Shown one piece after another: positions 9,580 through 17,697 of a stretch of 36,294 nt of DNA (position 1 is its first letter; each line of letters opens with the position of its first letter). The stretch is taken from the NCBI GenBank assembly GCA_943327105.2, contig CALPVV020000013.1, positions 1-36,294 of the forward strand. The letters are read 5' to 3'. A model generated the notes under the pieces. The model saw only the letters and a list, made by a program, of their open reading frames with translations. It did not search any database and was not told the DNA's origin. The stretch comes from Nitrosovibrio sp. Nv4 (GTDB lineage Bacteria > Bdellovibrionota > UBA1018 > CAIMNF01). A program made the translations under genes and the position numbers.

Positions 9580-10185
9580 TCAGGTGTTATTCGCAAGTTT
9601 AAAGCGTTGAACCCTCAGTAACATCGACTGAAGACCTTCAATTTTTTTCATCCATTCCCGCTTCTTCACAATCGGATCATCGGAAATAGCTTTTAACGCA
9701 CCCTTTACAGAATACGATTTTAGTTGAACTGGGTCATTTTGAAGTACAAGTGCACCATCTTCATAGGCCTTCAATTCAATTTCTTTCACCATCTTTGCAA
9801 GCTCTTCGTCTTGTGGCGTGAAATATAAAAGCACTTTATACGATGTGAGCGCCTGCGCGATGCGGCCAAGAATTAAATAACTGTCAGCCAAAAGGCGCTG
9901 AGCAACTAAATTGTCGGGAGCATCGAGTACAACAGGCTCAAGTTCTTTAACTACATCATCGTAATATCGTTTATCAAAAAACGCTCGAGCCAATGCCACC
10001 CTGCCTCCCATAAAATGGGGGTGAACTCTTAGGCCATCACGGCAAATGTCGATCGCCTCATCAAGCAGCCCTGCTTTACGATATGCCTCAGCCAAAGGAG
10101 CAAACACCCGAGAAGTCGGGTCTTCCTGATAGCGTTTCAAATAATGGTATATTTGGGGGTTACCCTTGATTGGTTCCTTGCGCAT
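9580..10185 (-). CDS. TPR protein immediately downstream of pilQ
   Basis: This 201-residue protein has no signal peptide. It is built almost wholly of TPR helix pairs: about 19-50 (RVFAPLAEAYRKAGLLDEAI), 53-85 (PHFMGGRVALARAFFDKRYY), 86-120 (LVAQRLLADSYLILGRIAQA) and a final helical tail to about residue 195. It starts only 6 nt after pilQ and has a GAGG ribosome site, so it belongs to the pilus transcript. TPR proteins help secretins assemble in other systems (PilF/PilW, Tgl), but those are lipoproteins. This one lacks a lipobox, so it is more likely a cytoplasmic scaffold. Function is not determined. Confidence 0.82.
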   Translation of the reverse strand: MRKEPIKGNPQIYHYLKRYQEDPTSRVFAPLAEAYRKAGLLDEAIDICRDGLRVHPHFMGGRVALARAFFDKRYYDDVVKELEPVVLDAPDNLVAQRLLADSYLILGRIAQALTSYKVLLYFTPQDEELAKMVKEIELKAYEDGALVLQNDPVQLKSYSVKGALKAISDDPIVKKREWMKKIEGLQSMLLRVQRFKLANNT

Positions 10186-10191
10186 ACAACC

Positions 10192-11538
10192 TCAAAGCCT
10201 CTTCATGTCTTCTTCTGAAATCGGTTTACGCTGATTCAGAATTCGCGGGGTCACGAAGAACATCAATTCACTTTTTTGTTTCTTAAAAGTTTCATTTCCG
10301 AACAAAGCACCTAGAATTGGGATTTTTCTCAAAAACGGCATCCCGCCTGACGCTTCCACTTCGTCAATATTCAAAACTCCGCCGATGACGAGCGTGTTAC
10401 CGCTTTCAACGATCACTTCAGTGGTCATGTTGCGTGGCTCTGCTGATGGCGTACCATCTGCTTCAAAATGAAGAACATCACGAGTTAAATCGAGCTTCAA
10501 AAACACCGAACCTTCGTTGGTCACTCTTGGGGTCACATTCAACTTGGTATTGGCCGTAATAGTTACGATACTTGAAGTTGCCGGTGAAGTATTCGTCGCC
10601 GGAGTCACCAACGTTTTTGCCGTCGTCTGCGCTTGAGTGATATTCGCCGTTTTTCCACTAAGAACAACCGTTTTTGGTGTGGAAATTACTTTAACTTTGT
10701 TTTCACTTTCAGCTATTCGAAGGGTGGCATTCAATCCGGTTGTGATTCCGGCAAATGCCCCTGCGGCAGGCGAACCCGATGAAGGTAGATTTAAAGTGGT
10801 TCCCAACAAATCTTGCGGACCATTGAAACCCGTTTGAAATCTACTACCACCCAAACCAAATGAACCATTGATGTCTTTGGTGAATTGCTCGGTAGCTTCG
10901 AGAACTTTCGCCTCGATCAAAACCTGAGGTGTCTGCACGTCAATCAGCTCGATCAATTTTGCAATTTTATCAAGATTCTCTGAAGTGTCTCTGACGATAA
11001 TACTTTGAGATTCCTTATCGATAATCACTACGCCAGTTGAGCCCTTATTTTGGTCATCAGTGAAACGCGATATGATGCCGGCAACGTCTTGAAGCTGCGC
11101 ATAGCTGATTGGGAAAATACGGGTGACTCGTGGAGCAACTGTTTCTGAAAGTCGCTTAGTTTCCAACTCTTCCCGCTTTTCAGCAATCAACATTTCTCTT
11201 GGCAAAACTCTTACTACATTTTCTTTGCGATCTGCTCCCAATTTTAAAGTAGTCAAAACTACATTCAAAGCCTGATCCCAAGGTACTTGCTCAAGCGATA
11301 AAGTGATCTTACCTTTAACGCTTGGGTGAATGACTACGTTGAAACCACTTGTTTCACCAATCAATCTGAAAACCTCGCCGACATCAGCATCTTTCAGTTT
11401 CAAGGTGATTGGTGAACCGGTGAATTTGGTCTCGCTGTTCACGGTTGCACTATTCACCACTTGATCGACCGTACTCGATTCTTGGGCAAATGCACTGATT
11501 CCCGCCAAACCCAATGCAAAAACATGACGAAACTTCAT
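10192..11538 (-). CDS. pilQ: Type IV pilus outer-membrane secretin PilQ (short form)
   Basis: PilQ forms the ring through which the pilus crosses the outer membrane. A signal peptide (MKFRHVFALGLAGISAFA) is followed by an N0/STN domain at about 40-110 (ITLKLKDADVGEVFRLIGET, then KGKITLSLEQVPWDQALNVV). A secretin N1 domain covers about 135-205 (IFPISYAQLQDVAGII to DKIAKLIELID). The secretin channel domain runs from about 205 to the end, with the late signature NTLVIGGVLN, the tip LRKIPILGALFG and the closing ELMFFVTPRIL. At 448 residues it is far shorter than most PilQ proteins because the peptidoglycan-binding AMIN domains are absent. It has an AAGGAG ribosome site and a 4-nt overlap with pilP. 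Confidence 0.94.
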   Translation of the reverse strand: MKFRHVFALGLAGISAFAQESSTVDQVVNSATVNSETKFTGSPITLKLKDADVGEVFRLIGETSGFNVVIHPSVKGKITLSLEQVPWDQALNVVLTTLKLGADRKENVVRVLPREMLIAEKREELETKRLSETVAPRVTRIFPISYAQLQDVAGIISRFTDDQNKGSTGVVIIDKESQSIIVRDTSENLDKIAKLIELIDVQTPQVLIEAKVLEATEQFTKDINGSFGLGGSRFQTGFNGPQDLLGTTLNLPSSGSPAAGAFAGITTGLNATLRIAESENKVKVISTPKTVVLSGKTANITQAQTTAKTLVTPATNTSPATSSIVTITANTKLNVTPRVTNEGSVFLKLDLTRDVLHFEADGTPSAEPRNMTTEVIVESGNTLVIGGVLNIDEVEASGGMPFLRKIPILGALFGNETFKKQKSELMFFVTPRILNQRKPISEEDMKRL

Positions 11539-11972
11539 TGTTGCTCCTTATCGGTATCTTCATTCGCCGATTTGCCAGCGATGGTCAGATTCACATACTC
11601 AGGCACCAACTTGCCCTTTTCATCTTTTTCATATTCTACGACTTTGACCGTATCACCTGAAATCGCGACCACACGTCCATCACGCACACCGAGCTTATCG
11701 CCTACTTTAATGAAAAATGTTTTTGAATTCGGGAGCGTAATCATCGCCTTTGGTGACTTCACACCCGCAATCAAACCATTTAAAGCCATTTCAGAAACCG
11801 AAAATGATTCCAGTTCAGGCTTTTTTGATGCCTCTACCATTTTTTGCGCACTCTCACTGGCCCGAAACGGGTCACGCAATGATTTGATCTCTTCTTCGGT
11901 CAACATTGATTCAATGGGTGATTGTGCCTGAGCAGGCTGCAATCCTAATGCTGCTAGAATCAGAAGCATCAT
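11535..11972 (-). CDS. pilP: Type IV pilus inner-membrane/periplasmic protein PilP
   Basis: PilP links the PilNO inner-membrane complex to the N0 domain of PilQ. The protein has 145 residues. The N-terminus is a signal peptide (MMLLILAALGLQPAQAQ) with no lipobox cysteine, unlike the lipoprotein PilP of many species. A helical linker follows that includes the typical LRDPFRASES segment (about 33-42). The C-terminal small beta-domain (about 60-135) has the family pattern LNGLIAGVKSPKAMITLPN and KVGDKLGVRDGRVVAI. It overlaps pilO (ATGA) and pilQ (ATGA) by 4 nt each. Position and domain layout make the call secure. Confidence 0.92.
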   Translation of the reverse strand: MMLLILAALGLQPAQAQSPIESMLTEEEIKSLRDPFRASESAQKMVEASKKPELESFSVSEMALNGLIAGVKSPKAMITLPNSKTFFIKVGDKLGVRDGRVVAISGDTVKVVEYEKDEKGKLVPEYVNLTIAGKSANEDTDKEQQ

Positions 11973-12571
11973 TTGAATGCTCCTGCCATCGTGTCTTCTT
12001 TACTGTTGGTATATCGATAGGCCTTGATTGAAAAAATCCCGCTTAATTTCTGACTCGAAACAGAAGTTGAATTTGAATTGGCAGTCAACTCAACTTCGTT
12101 GACTCGCATCAGGCGTTGCATTTGTGCGATTCTTTGTAAAAACAGAAGCATCTTCGTGTAATCACCGTTCAGCTTCATCTTGAATTCCTGCTCAACGTAA
12201 AATTCCTTCAACGACTGAGATACCGGTTCAATTTTTTCAAGCTTCAAATCAACCCGTTTTGCCTCAGTCAACAACAACTTCATCAAGCTTGGAACATCGA
12301 TGCGTTCTGAGAACATCGACTCATACTCGAACATCTTTTTGACTTTTTTGCGTAAATCTTCCTTATTCGTGTCGAGTGATTTTTCAAACTCTTTGGCCTC
12401 GACCACTTTTTTCTTCAAACTAGTAATTTCATTTTTGAGTGTATCGATCTTAATTTTGTGCGTCTCTACAGCTCCATCGGATGAAAACTCGAACTGATAA
12501 GCCTGAACTCCAAGCCATCCCAGATAAATGATAAAAAGCAGGAAAAATGGAATGTTTTTTAACTTCTCCAT
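11969..12571 (-). CDS. pilO: Type IV pilus alignment-complex protein PilO
   Basis: PilO dimerises with PilN in the inner membrane and periplasm. The 200-residue protein has a short cytoplasmic end, one membrane helix (about 7-25, PFFLLFIIYLGWLGVQAY) and a coiled coil (about 38-85, rich in Lys and Glu). A ferredoxin-like periplasmic domain follows, with FKMKLNGDYTKMLLFLQRIA near 135-155, the usual PilO core. Start and pilN stop share one base (TAATG) and the site AGGAGG lies inside the end of pilN, so coupling is strong. Length and order are as in other pilMNOPQ operons. Confidence 0.93.
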   Translation of the reverse strand: MEKLKNIPFFLLFIIYLGWLGVQAYQFEFSSDGAVETHKIKIDTLKNEITSLKKKVVEAKEFEKSLDTNKEDLRKKVKKMFEYESMFSERIDVPSLMKLLLTEAKRVDLKLEKIEPVSQSLKEFYVEQEFKMKLNGDYTKMLLFLQRIAQMQRLMRVNEVELTANSNSTSVSSQKLSGIFSIKAYRYTNSKEDTMAGAFK

Positions 12572-13170
12572 TAATTCCTCCTCGCTGTCAGATCAAAAGC
12601 CGCTTGCTGAGAGTTTTGTTCAATGCTGGTTCCCTTCAACACGACATCTTTGAAGATCTGACTCGTAGTCATTTTTTCCATCACTTCGCTCACAAGACCG
12701 ATATCGAAAGACTTACCGCTGATTTCATAGTCAACATCTTTGATATTCACTTTAGTCAACCAGACATCTTTTGGGCATGACCGGGCTAAGGCCACCAATG
12801 ACTTCAAGGTGGCGTCTTTACCCTTTAACAAATCATCGAAGGCAGAAACCTTGGCACTGAAAAAATTCATCATGCCGACCAATTCAGCTTTCTTTGCCTC
12901 AAAACCGCTGAATCTTGACAACTCAGCGGATATTTTATTTTTTTCACTCTCAAGAACCACGGTTTCCTTGTTCAGTTCTTCGTTTTTGAACTCAACATAA
13001 TAGTCAAAACCGAAGTTTGCTCCCAATGCGAGCAATACCGGTAAAAGCACTCTTGGAAACAATGAAGTCAACAACTCTGAACTAGAAGCACCAGAGAGCA
13101 TGCTTTTACCTGCAGATGCTGATTCGGCGTAAGTCGCTTGTTTTTTCAAAGCAAGATTGATTTTGATCAT
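12571..13170 (-). CDS. pilN: Type IV pilus alignment-complex protein PilN
   Basis: PilN anchors the cytoplasmic ring protein PilM through its N-terminal tail. The tail begins MIKINLALKK, a variant of the conserved INLLP peptide that docks in a PilM groove. A membrane segment spans about 37-57 (LFPRVLLPVLLALGANFGFD), followed by a coiled coil (about 60-100). A ferredoxin-like domain covers about 105-185 and contains the CPKDVWLTKVNIKDVDYEIS strand-turn region typical of PilN. The protein has 199 residues. It overlaps pilM by 4 nt and has a GGGAGC ribosome site. The extra 20-25 residues between the PilM-docking tail and the membrane helix (Ser/Ala-rich) are slightly longer than usual. Confidence 0.93.
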   Translation of the reverse strand: MIKINLALKKQATYAESASAGKSMLSGASSSELLTSLFPRVLLPVLLALGANFGFDYYVEFKNEELNKETVVLESEKNKISAELSRFSGFEAKKAELVGMMNFFSAKVSAFDDLLKGKDATLKSLVALARSCPKDVWLTKVNIKDVDYEISGKSFDIGLVSEVMEKMTTSQIFKDVVLKGTSIEQNSQQAAFDLTARRN

Positions 13171-14270
13171 GCGCCAGCTCCCGCTCTCAAAGCCAATCCC
13201 ATGGGAACCACGACTTCTGGAGAAAACGATGAAGCATCGCCTTGAAAGTTTTTGATTTTAACTTCAACCAGCTTGAATGGATTTAAATAATCACAGGGCA
13301 TCGTGGTCATCGCATTCACCGTGGTAAGCAACATTTCCACACGAGAACCCCCGCCGGAAAAAAAGATCTTTGAAACCGGAGGCCCAAGCGATGAAGCACT
13401 GTAAAAATCAATCGCTTTCTTGATTTCAGAAGCAAGACTCTGACTTGTTCTACTCAAAACATCCCTGACTTCTTGTGGGAGATTAGATGAAACCTTGAGT
13501 GCTTCTGCATCTTGCGGGCGAGCAAGATTCAATTCGCGTTGAATCTCTTGGGTGACGTAATTACCCCCAAACGGAGTATCCTTGGTGAAATACGGAATCC
13601 CACCTGCACATACAATCATCTTGCTGCTGACCGCACCGACATCGACAAGCAATACCGATTCGGTTTTAGAAACTTCATAGTTCGCTTCATAAACATTCTG
13701 AAGCGCGAACAATTCGGCATCCATGATTTTTGGAACCAACTTCGCATCAGTAATCAGTGACATGTATTGCTCAAGAAAATCTTTTTTCACTGCAACCAGA
13801 ATCACTTCGACCTGATCTCCGCGAGATTCACCGATCACCTGAAAATCAATCACCACTTCACTGATGTCGTAAGGAATGTATTGCTCAGCTTCCCAGAAGA
13901 CTTGCTCTTGAAGTTCTTTGATGTTGCTGACAGAAACAGTTAAATTTTTGATGATCAAACCGCTGCCCGCAAGTGCTGAGCAGACATTTTTCGACTTGAT
14001 TCCAGCTTCTTTATGGGCTGTTTGAATCAAGGAAACCATTTGTGCCGGGTTCAATACTTCACGAAGTTCGGTGAGCTGTTCAGGCAGTGGCATGGAAGAG
14101 AAGGCAACCAGCTGCCATAATCTGTTTTTTCTCTTCAATTCCACTATCTTGATACTGGAAGCACCAATCGAAAGACCAACAGCAGAGTCGCCGCCTAACA
14201 ATGAAAAAATTGTTCCGGATCGAAGTAAATCGAAAAAACCGCCAAATGCCCTTCCTTGAGCTGATGCCAT
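13167..14270 (-). CDS. pilM: Type IV pilus actin-like ATPase PilM
   Basis: PilM is a cytoplasmic actin/FtsA-like ATPase that forms a ring beneath the PilNO complex. The 367 residues include the phosphate-1 strand AVGLSIGASSIKIVELK (about 30-46), the characteristic PilM segment EAEQYIPYDISEVVIDF (about 126-142), the phosphate-2 strand VLLVDVGAVSSKMIV (about 206-220), the TPFGGNYVTQEI region (about 234-245) and the adenosine motif IFFSGGGSRVEML (about 304-316). It starts 38 nt after the unknown gene and has no clear ribosome site. The gap contains a 5-bp hairpin (293-308 of the 14-kb line) that might be a processing site. The call is firm. Confidence 0.95.
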   Translation of the reverse strand: MASAQGRAFGGFFDLLRSGTIFSLLGGDSAVGLSIGASSIKIVELKRKNRLWQLVAFSSMPLPEQLTELREVLNPAQMVSLIQTAHKEAGIKSKNVCSALAGSGLIIKNLTVSVSNIKELQEQVFWEAEQYIPYDISEVVIDFQVIGESRGDQVEVILVAVKKDFLEQYMSLITDAKLVPKIMDAELFALQNVYEANYEVSKTESVLLVDVGAVSSKMIVCAGGIPYFTKDTPFGGNYVTQEIQRELNLARPQDAEALKVSSNLPQEVRDVLSRTSQSLASEIKKAIDFYSASSLGPPVSKIFFSGGGSRVEMLLTTVNAMTTMPCDYLNPFKLVEVKIKNFQGDASSFSPEVVVPMGLALRAGAGA

Positions 14271-14308
14271 CTAGGAATTATTTTAATTACGTTCGACGCG
14301 GGTGTCGA

Positions 14309-14896
14309 CTAATTTATTGAAATTCTTGCAGTAGCTGACTCAACTTCGACATACGATGCGCGATCGAGCTTCGATTCCGCCAAATCCTTGACGGGCAATA
14401 CAACGAACACTTTCTTCATTTTTGACTGAGCTAACCCGCTCACCGGATCAAAACAGAGATGATCTACCACAAGGTTCAACTTCATTTTTTTTGCCTCTTC
14501 AACAGGCAAAATTGAAAGCTGTTCTTCTACATCACGCCAATTTTTAACATGTAGTTTTTCAGTTTGAACAGGTACTGAGACTGCGGCTGAAGCAGCCTCA
14601 CAATCCGTCACCGCTTCAATTTGTAATTCACCATTTGCTAGCAAACTCATTTTTAACGGTTTTTTAAGTTGAATTGATTCCGTTTTAAGCTTTTCTATCT
14701 CAACGGCAATTCTTCTTGCGGCCTCAAGACTTTGCCATTTGAGCAGTCGCTCTTGATAAACCGGAATTCCGCTTAAAAACAAGAACAGCACCAACGCCAA
14801 GGAAACCAAGATGCGCTTACGGCGACGTTCGCGAATGACGATTTTCTCATGCAACTCGCCTTCCAGGAAATTTCGATCGTCTAAACGTTCATCCAT
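14309..14896 (-). CDS. Unknown single-pass membrane protein inside the pil operon
   Basis: I do not recognise this 195-residue protein. It starts with a charged cytoplasmic tail (MDERLDDRNFLEGELHEKIVIRE), followed by four or five Arg/Lys residues and one membrane helix (about 28-45, ILVSLALVLFLFLSGIPVY). A short coiled coil covers about 48-75. The periplasmic part has two cysteines (TDCEAA near 99 and HLCFDP near 148) and is predicted to be mixed alpha/beta. The layout of tail, helix, coiled coil and small domain resembles PilN and PilO in outline, but there is no INLLP tail. The start has a good GAGGT ribosome site and lies inside the end of pilD (16-nt overlap). The gene sits where M. xanthus goes straight from pilD to pilM. 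A role as an extra alignment-complex subunit is my inference. Confidence 0.75.
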   Translation of the reverse strand: MDERLDDRNFLEGELHEKIVIRERRRKRILVSLALVLFLFLSGIPVYQERLLKWQSLEAARRIAVEIEKLKTESIQLKKPLKMSLLANGELQIEAVTDCEAASAAVSVPVQTEKLHVKNWRDVEEQLSILPVEEAKKMKLNLVVDHLCFDPVSGLAQSKMKKVFVVLPVKDLAESKLDRASYVEVESATARISIN

Positions 14897-15648
14897 TTTG
14901 ATACCTCGTATAACATTTCAATCAATGCGCCCACCACCAGAAATGGCCCATAAGGGATTGAAGTTTTCAGTAATTCACTATTTTTTTGCAGTCGACCAAC
15001 GATAACTCCAACCAGTACGCCGAGCAAGGAACTGATCATCAGACTCGACCAAATTCCGCCAAATCCGGTGAAGACGCCGATGGTGCCCATGAACTTGATG
15101 TCACCACCACCCAAACCCACTCTGCCCGTCATTTTCTCGTATGCAGTCGCAAACAGAAAGAACACGCCAAAACCAACAAAAGAAGCCAAAGCTAGATGAC
15201 CAAATCCGTTTCGAAAATCCCAGTAGGCGGTTAACAGGCCAACAGCCCAACCACCCAGACTCAGCTCATCAGGAATGATGCGATGATCTAGATCGATGAA
15301 AGTAATCGCCACCCCGATAGCTATGAAAAACCAAATTCTGAATTGGGCGATATCAATCGACCCTCGAAAGGCGATTAAAAACAAAACGGCCGTAATGAAT
15401 TCAACCATCGGATATCGCCAGTGGATTTTGGCTCCACAATCAGCGCATTTTCCACGCAAAAACAAGTAACTCAAAAGAGGCACATTGTGCTGCCAACGAA
15501 CAGCATTGCCACAAGAAGGACAATGGCTGCCAGGCCTGACGATTGATTGTTCCAAAGGCAATCGATGTATGACCACATTTAAAAAACTGCCAATCACCAA
15601 ACCAAATAGCGCTATCATTATCGTCATCATCATCGGTGGCATCATCAT
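14881..15648 (-). CDS. pilD: Prepilin peptidase / N-methyltransferase PilD
   Basis: PilD cuts the leader from prepilins and methylates the new N-terminal residue. The 255-residue inner-membrane protein has the N-terminal SFLNVVIHRLP motif (about 21-31). Two zinc CxxC pairs (Cys43/46 and Cys68/71) lie in the methylase domain. The two aspartate motifs of the peptidase are FIDLDHRIIPDEL (about 117-129) and GLGGGDIKFMG (about 178-188). There are about seven membrane helices. The start overlaps the pilI stop (ATGA). The N-terminus has two runs of three methionines, so the exact initiating codon could be any of several ATGs. Confidence 0.95.
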   Translation of the reverse strand: MMMPPMMMTIMIALFGLVIGSFLNVVIHRLPLEQSIVRPGSHCPSCGNAVRWQHNVPLLSYLFLRGKCADCGAKIHWRYPMVEFITAVLFLIAFRGSIDIAQFRIWFFIAIGVAITFIDLDHRIIPDELSLGGWAVGLLTAYWDFRNGFGHLALASFVGFGVFFLFATAYEKMTGRVGLGGGDIKFMGTIGVFTGFGGIWSSLMISSLLGVLVGVIVGRLQKNSELLKTSIPYGPFLVVGALIEMLYEVSKWMNV

Positions 15649-16373
15649 AAGTTCTTTCTTGAGAATACTGCATTACCGATCAGAGTAAAAAAGAAAACCC
15701 AGACCCCACCAAATAGCAGGCCATTTAAAAACAGAGCTACAGAAAGTGATTCTTCATAATAGATGCGGTCGCCCATGAGTAGCGCACTGAAATTAGGGGT
15801 GAGAACAGTCAACACACCCACGCCCGACTGCATGGAAGCTATCAGAGCATGATTATGACCCAAAAACACCATGGCAGTCATGATCATGAATACCAGTGCT
15901 GGCCTGAACCAAAATCCAAACAAGATGCTCGCCGCCAACAAAATCAACGATTCAAGATAGGTCAGAAAAAACGATTGTAAAAATGCCACTGACAAGTCAC
16001 CTAACGCAAGAGTGACCGCAAGCCATAACACCAGCGATAAAATCGTATAGTTCAACAACAGAAAAAGTGCCATGCCAGCAAATCGGGAAAAATAGAATTC
16101 AGTTCGCGAGATGGGACGCACCAAAAAAAGGTAGATCGTTTTTGTTTCGATTTCTTGCCTGAAAAACCGGGCTCCGACACTGATTGCAACCAGAAACACG
16201 GAGATGGCATTCACCATCACGCCGATATCGAGCATCACCCGGTGTTGAAAACCAAATACCAATTGCGATGCAAGGTAGCCAATAAACAAGAATAAAACAG
16301 TCACTCCAAAAACATTGTAAATGATCTTTTCCCGAAGCAGCGAACGGAACGTATGAAGAATGATTGCCTTCAC
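15645..16373 (-). CDS. pilI: ABC-2 type permease, PilI-like
   Basis: This inner-membrane permease of about 242 residues has six predicted helices and the ABC-2 pattern, including an amphipathic coupling-helix segment (EIETKTIYLFLVRPISR) before helix 3. I favour the GTG at 16373. GGAGGG lies 5 nt upstream, and this start gives a 4-nt GTGA overlap with pilH, the same style as other junctions here. An ATG at 16385 without a ribosome site would add four residues. In M. xanthus the pilG-pilH-pilI genes sit between pilA and pilD and are needed for pili. The identical position here supports naming it pilI. The transported substrate is not known. Confidence 0.82.
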   Translation of the reverse strand: MKAIILHTFRSLLREKIIYNVFGVTVLFLFIGYLASQLVFGFQHRVMLDIGVMVNAISVFLVAISVGARFFRQEIETKTIYLFLVRPISRTEFYFSRFAGMALFLLLNYTILSLVLWLAVTLALGDLSVAFLQSFFLTYLESLILLAASILFGFWFRPALVFMIMTAMVFLGHNHALIASMQSGVGVLTVLTPNFSALLMGDRIYYEESLSVALFLNGLLFGGVWVFFFTLIGNAVFSRKNL

Positions 16374-16993
16374 GACGCCCTCCATTCAGCGGTTGGGCCA
16401 AAAAACTTCTGTTTGCCATGATCAAGAACCAGCACCAAGTCAGCAAGTGCGGCAACATCTTCCATCACGTGCGAGGTGAATACTAATGCCACGCCCTGAT
16501 CACGAAGAGCCTGAAGGTGATTCATGAGTTCTTTTCTTGATTCTGGGTCAAGTCCACTCATCGGCTCATCCAGAAAAATCAATTTAGGCGAGCCCAACAT
16601 CGCCTGAGCAAGCATTGCCTTTTGCAACATCCCTTTTGAATAGTGTTTGAATTTTTTATCGAGCTCGTTTTGAAGCCCAACCAGTTCGGCAACACGGTTC
16701 ATTTCAGCGCTCAACCCAGTCTTTGGAAAACTAATCAGGTTCAAATGCATTTTCAAAAAATCACGAAATCGCTCATCCATTTCAAGATAAGGGCGTTCGG
16801 GAACATAACCAAAGTTTGATTCATGAATTGAAAATCGCCCGTTTGAAGCAAATTTAAGTCCAAGTAGCACATGAAAAAGTGTCGTTTTACCTGCACCATT
16901 ATGACCAACCACTGCTAGCGTTTTGCTTTCTGGCAATTGAAAAGAAATCTGATTCAAAATGTGTATAAACGATAGGTTTTCAGCTTCGATCAT
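16370..16993 (-). CDS. pilH: ABC transporter ATP-binding protein, PilH-like
   Basis: This 207-residue nucleotide-binding subunit has Walker A GHNGAGKTT (about 30-38), a Q-loop region near 62-67, a signature helix YSKGMLQK (about 118-125), Walker B LIFLDEPMSGLDPE (about 138-151) and the H-loop TSHVME. The signature reads YSKGM rather than LSGGQ, a form common in ABC-2 exporters such as the CcmA and NatA types. It overlaps pilG by 4 nt (ATGA) and pilI by 4 nt. Gene order matches M. xanthus pilH, which is required for pilus formation. Family assignment is sure; the role in pilin or pilus export rests on synteny. Confidence 0.87.
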   Translation of the reverse strand: MIEAENLSFIHILNQISFQLPESKTLAVVGHNGAGKTTLFHVLLGLKFASNGRFSIHESNFGYVPERPYLEMDERFRDFLKMHLNLISFPKTGLSAEMNRVAELVGLQNELDKKFKHYSKGMLQKAMLAQAMLGSPKLIFLDEPMSGLDPESRKELMNHLQALRDQGVALVFTSHVMEDVAALADLVLVLDHGKQKFFGPTAEWRAS

Positions 16994-17679
16994 AAGTTAT
17001 CCAATTTCTTCTGATACTCTACTTTCAGTTTTTCATTTTTGGTCTGACGGATCATCATGGTGAGCACTTTTTTGCCAAGTTTTTTTTCAGCACCGTCTTC
17101 TTGCAACCAGATTTTCATGTTCTGCAGATATGATGGCGCTCCGGGCAGTTCGCTTGCCCGTAGGTATTGTTCTTTTGCTTTTGACCAATCGTTTTTTTCA
17201 AAAGAATAGTAATAAGCCAAAATCAAATAAAGTAGATGCGGATGCTCCCAGTGTGCATTTGTATTTTTAATCCCTTTTTCCAGAAAGTAGATCGCCTCAT
17301 CGGGTGAATGATACAAAAACCCGAACATCGTCGAAGCTTGCAGATAGAGTTCATGAAACCGAGGGTCAAGATCGGTTGCCAGTTCGTAAAAACCAAACAC
17401 AGAGGGCTTAAACTCAATCGGATGGTTTTTGGAGCCAATAATTTGTAGCGTCTGAATCCAAAACCAATCTACCGCTGCAGGCCAATAACCCATCATGACA
17501 AACTTAAAAAACTTCGCCGAATATGGTTTAGGCTTAGGGTCTACAAATGCGGGTGCAACCGGCAAGTGCGATTGAATCAAAAATAGAATGGGGCACAATA
17601 AACCAGCGAACCAAAAGGCGCCAATCGGTCGACGCCTGAAATTCAACTGAATAAATTTAAAAAAATTACTCGACCCCAT
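16990..17679 (-). CDS. pilG: PilG-like membrane protein with TPR-like region
   Basis: The protein has about 229 residues from the ATG at 17679. A TTG at 17685 is also possible. It has a basic cytoplasmic end, one membrane helix (about 19-35, AFWFAGLLCPILFLIQSHL), then a periplasmic part with an unusual aromatic stretch (KFVMMGYWPAAVDWFWIQTL). TPR-like helices with ELYLQASTMFGFLYHSPDEA and LILAYYYSFEKNDWSKAKEQ follow. It heads the pilG-pilH-pilI-pilD set, in the place held by pilG in M. xanthus, where it is thought to work with the PilHI ABC exporter. No ribosome site is visible and the candidate promoter is very close, so initiation may be leaderless. The name rests on position and topology, not on a distinctive motif. 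Confidence 0.75.
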   Translation of the reverse strand: MGSSNFFKFIQLNFRRRPIGAFWFAGLLCPILFLIQSHLPVAPAFVDPKPKPYSAKFFKFVMMGYWPAAVDWFWIQTLQIIGSKNHPIEFKPSVFGFYELATDLDPRFHELYLQASTMFGFLYHSPDEAIYFLEKGIKNTNAHWEHPHLLYLILAYYYSFEKNDWSKAKEQYLRASELPGAPSYLQNMKIWLQEDGAEKKLGKKVLTMMIRQTKNEKLKVEYQKKLDNL

Positions 17680-17697
17680 TTTCAACTACTGTACAAT
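17670..17697 (+). promoter_or_regulatory. Candidate sigma-70 promoter for pilA
   Basis: TCGACC (17670-17675) and TACAAT (17692-17697) are 16 bp apart. Transcription would start near 17704, giving a leader of about 26 nt that contains the AGGGGAG ribosome site (17712-17718). I found no GG-N10-GC pair of sigma-54 type in the 130 nt upstream of pilA, although pilA genes elsewhere usually depend on sigma-54 and PilR. Confidence 0.42.

Noticed and set aside
14293-14308. Small hairpin (TCGAC/GTCGA) between the unknown gene and pilM as a terminator
   Set aside because: The stem is only 5 bp and no T-run follows on the minus strand; the operon most likely continues.
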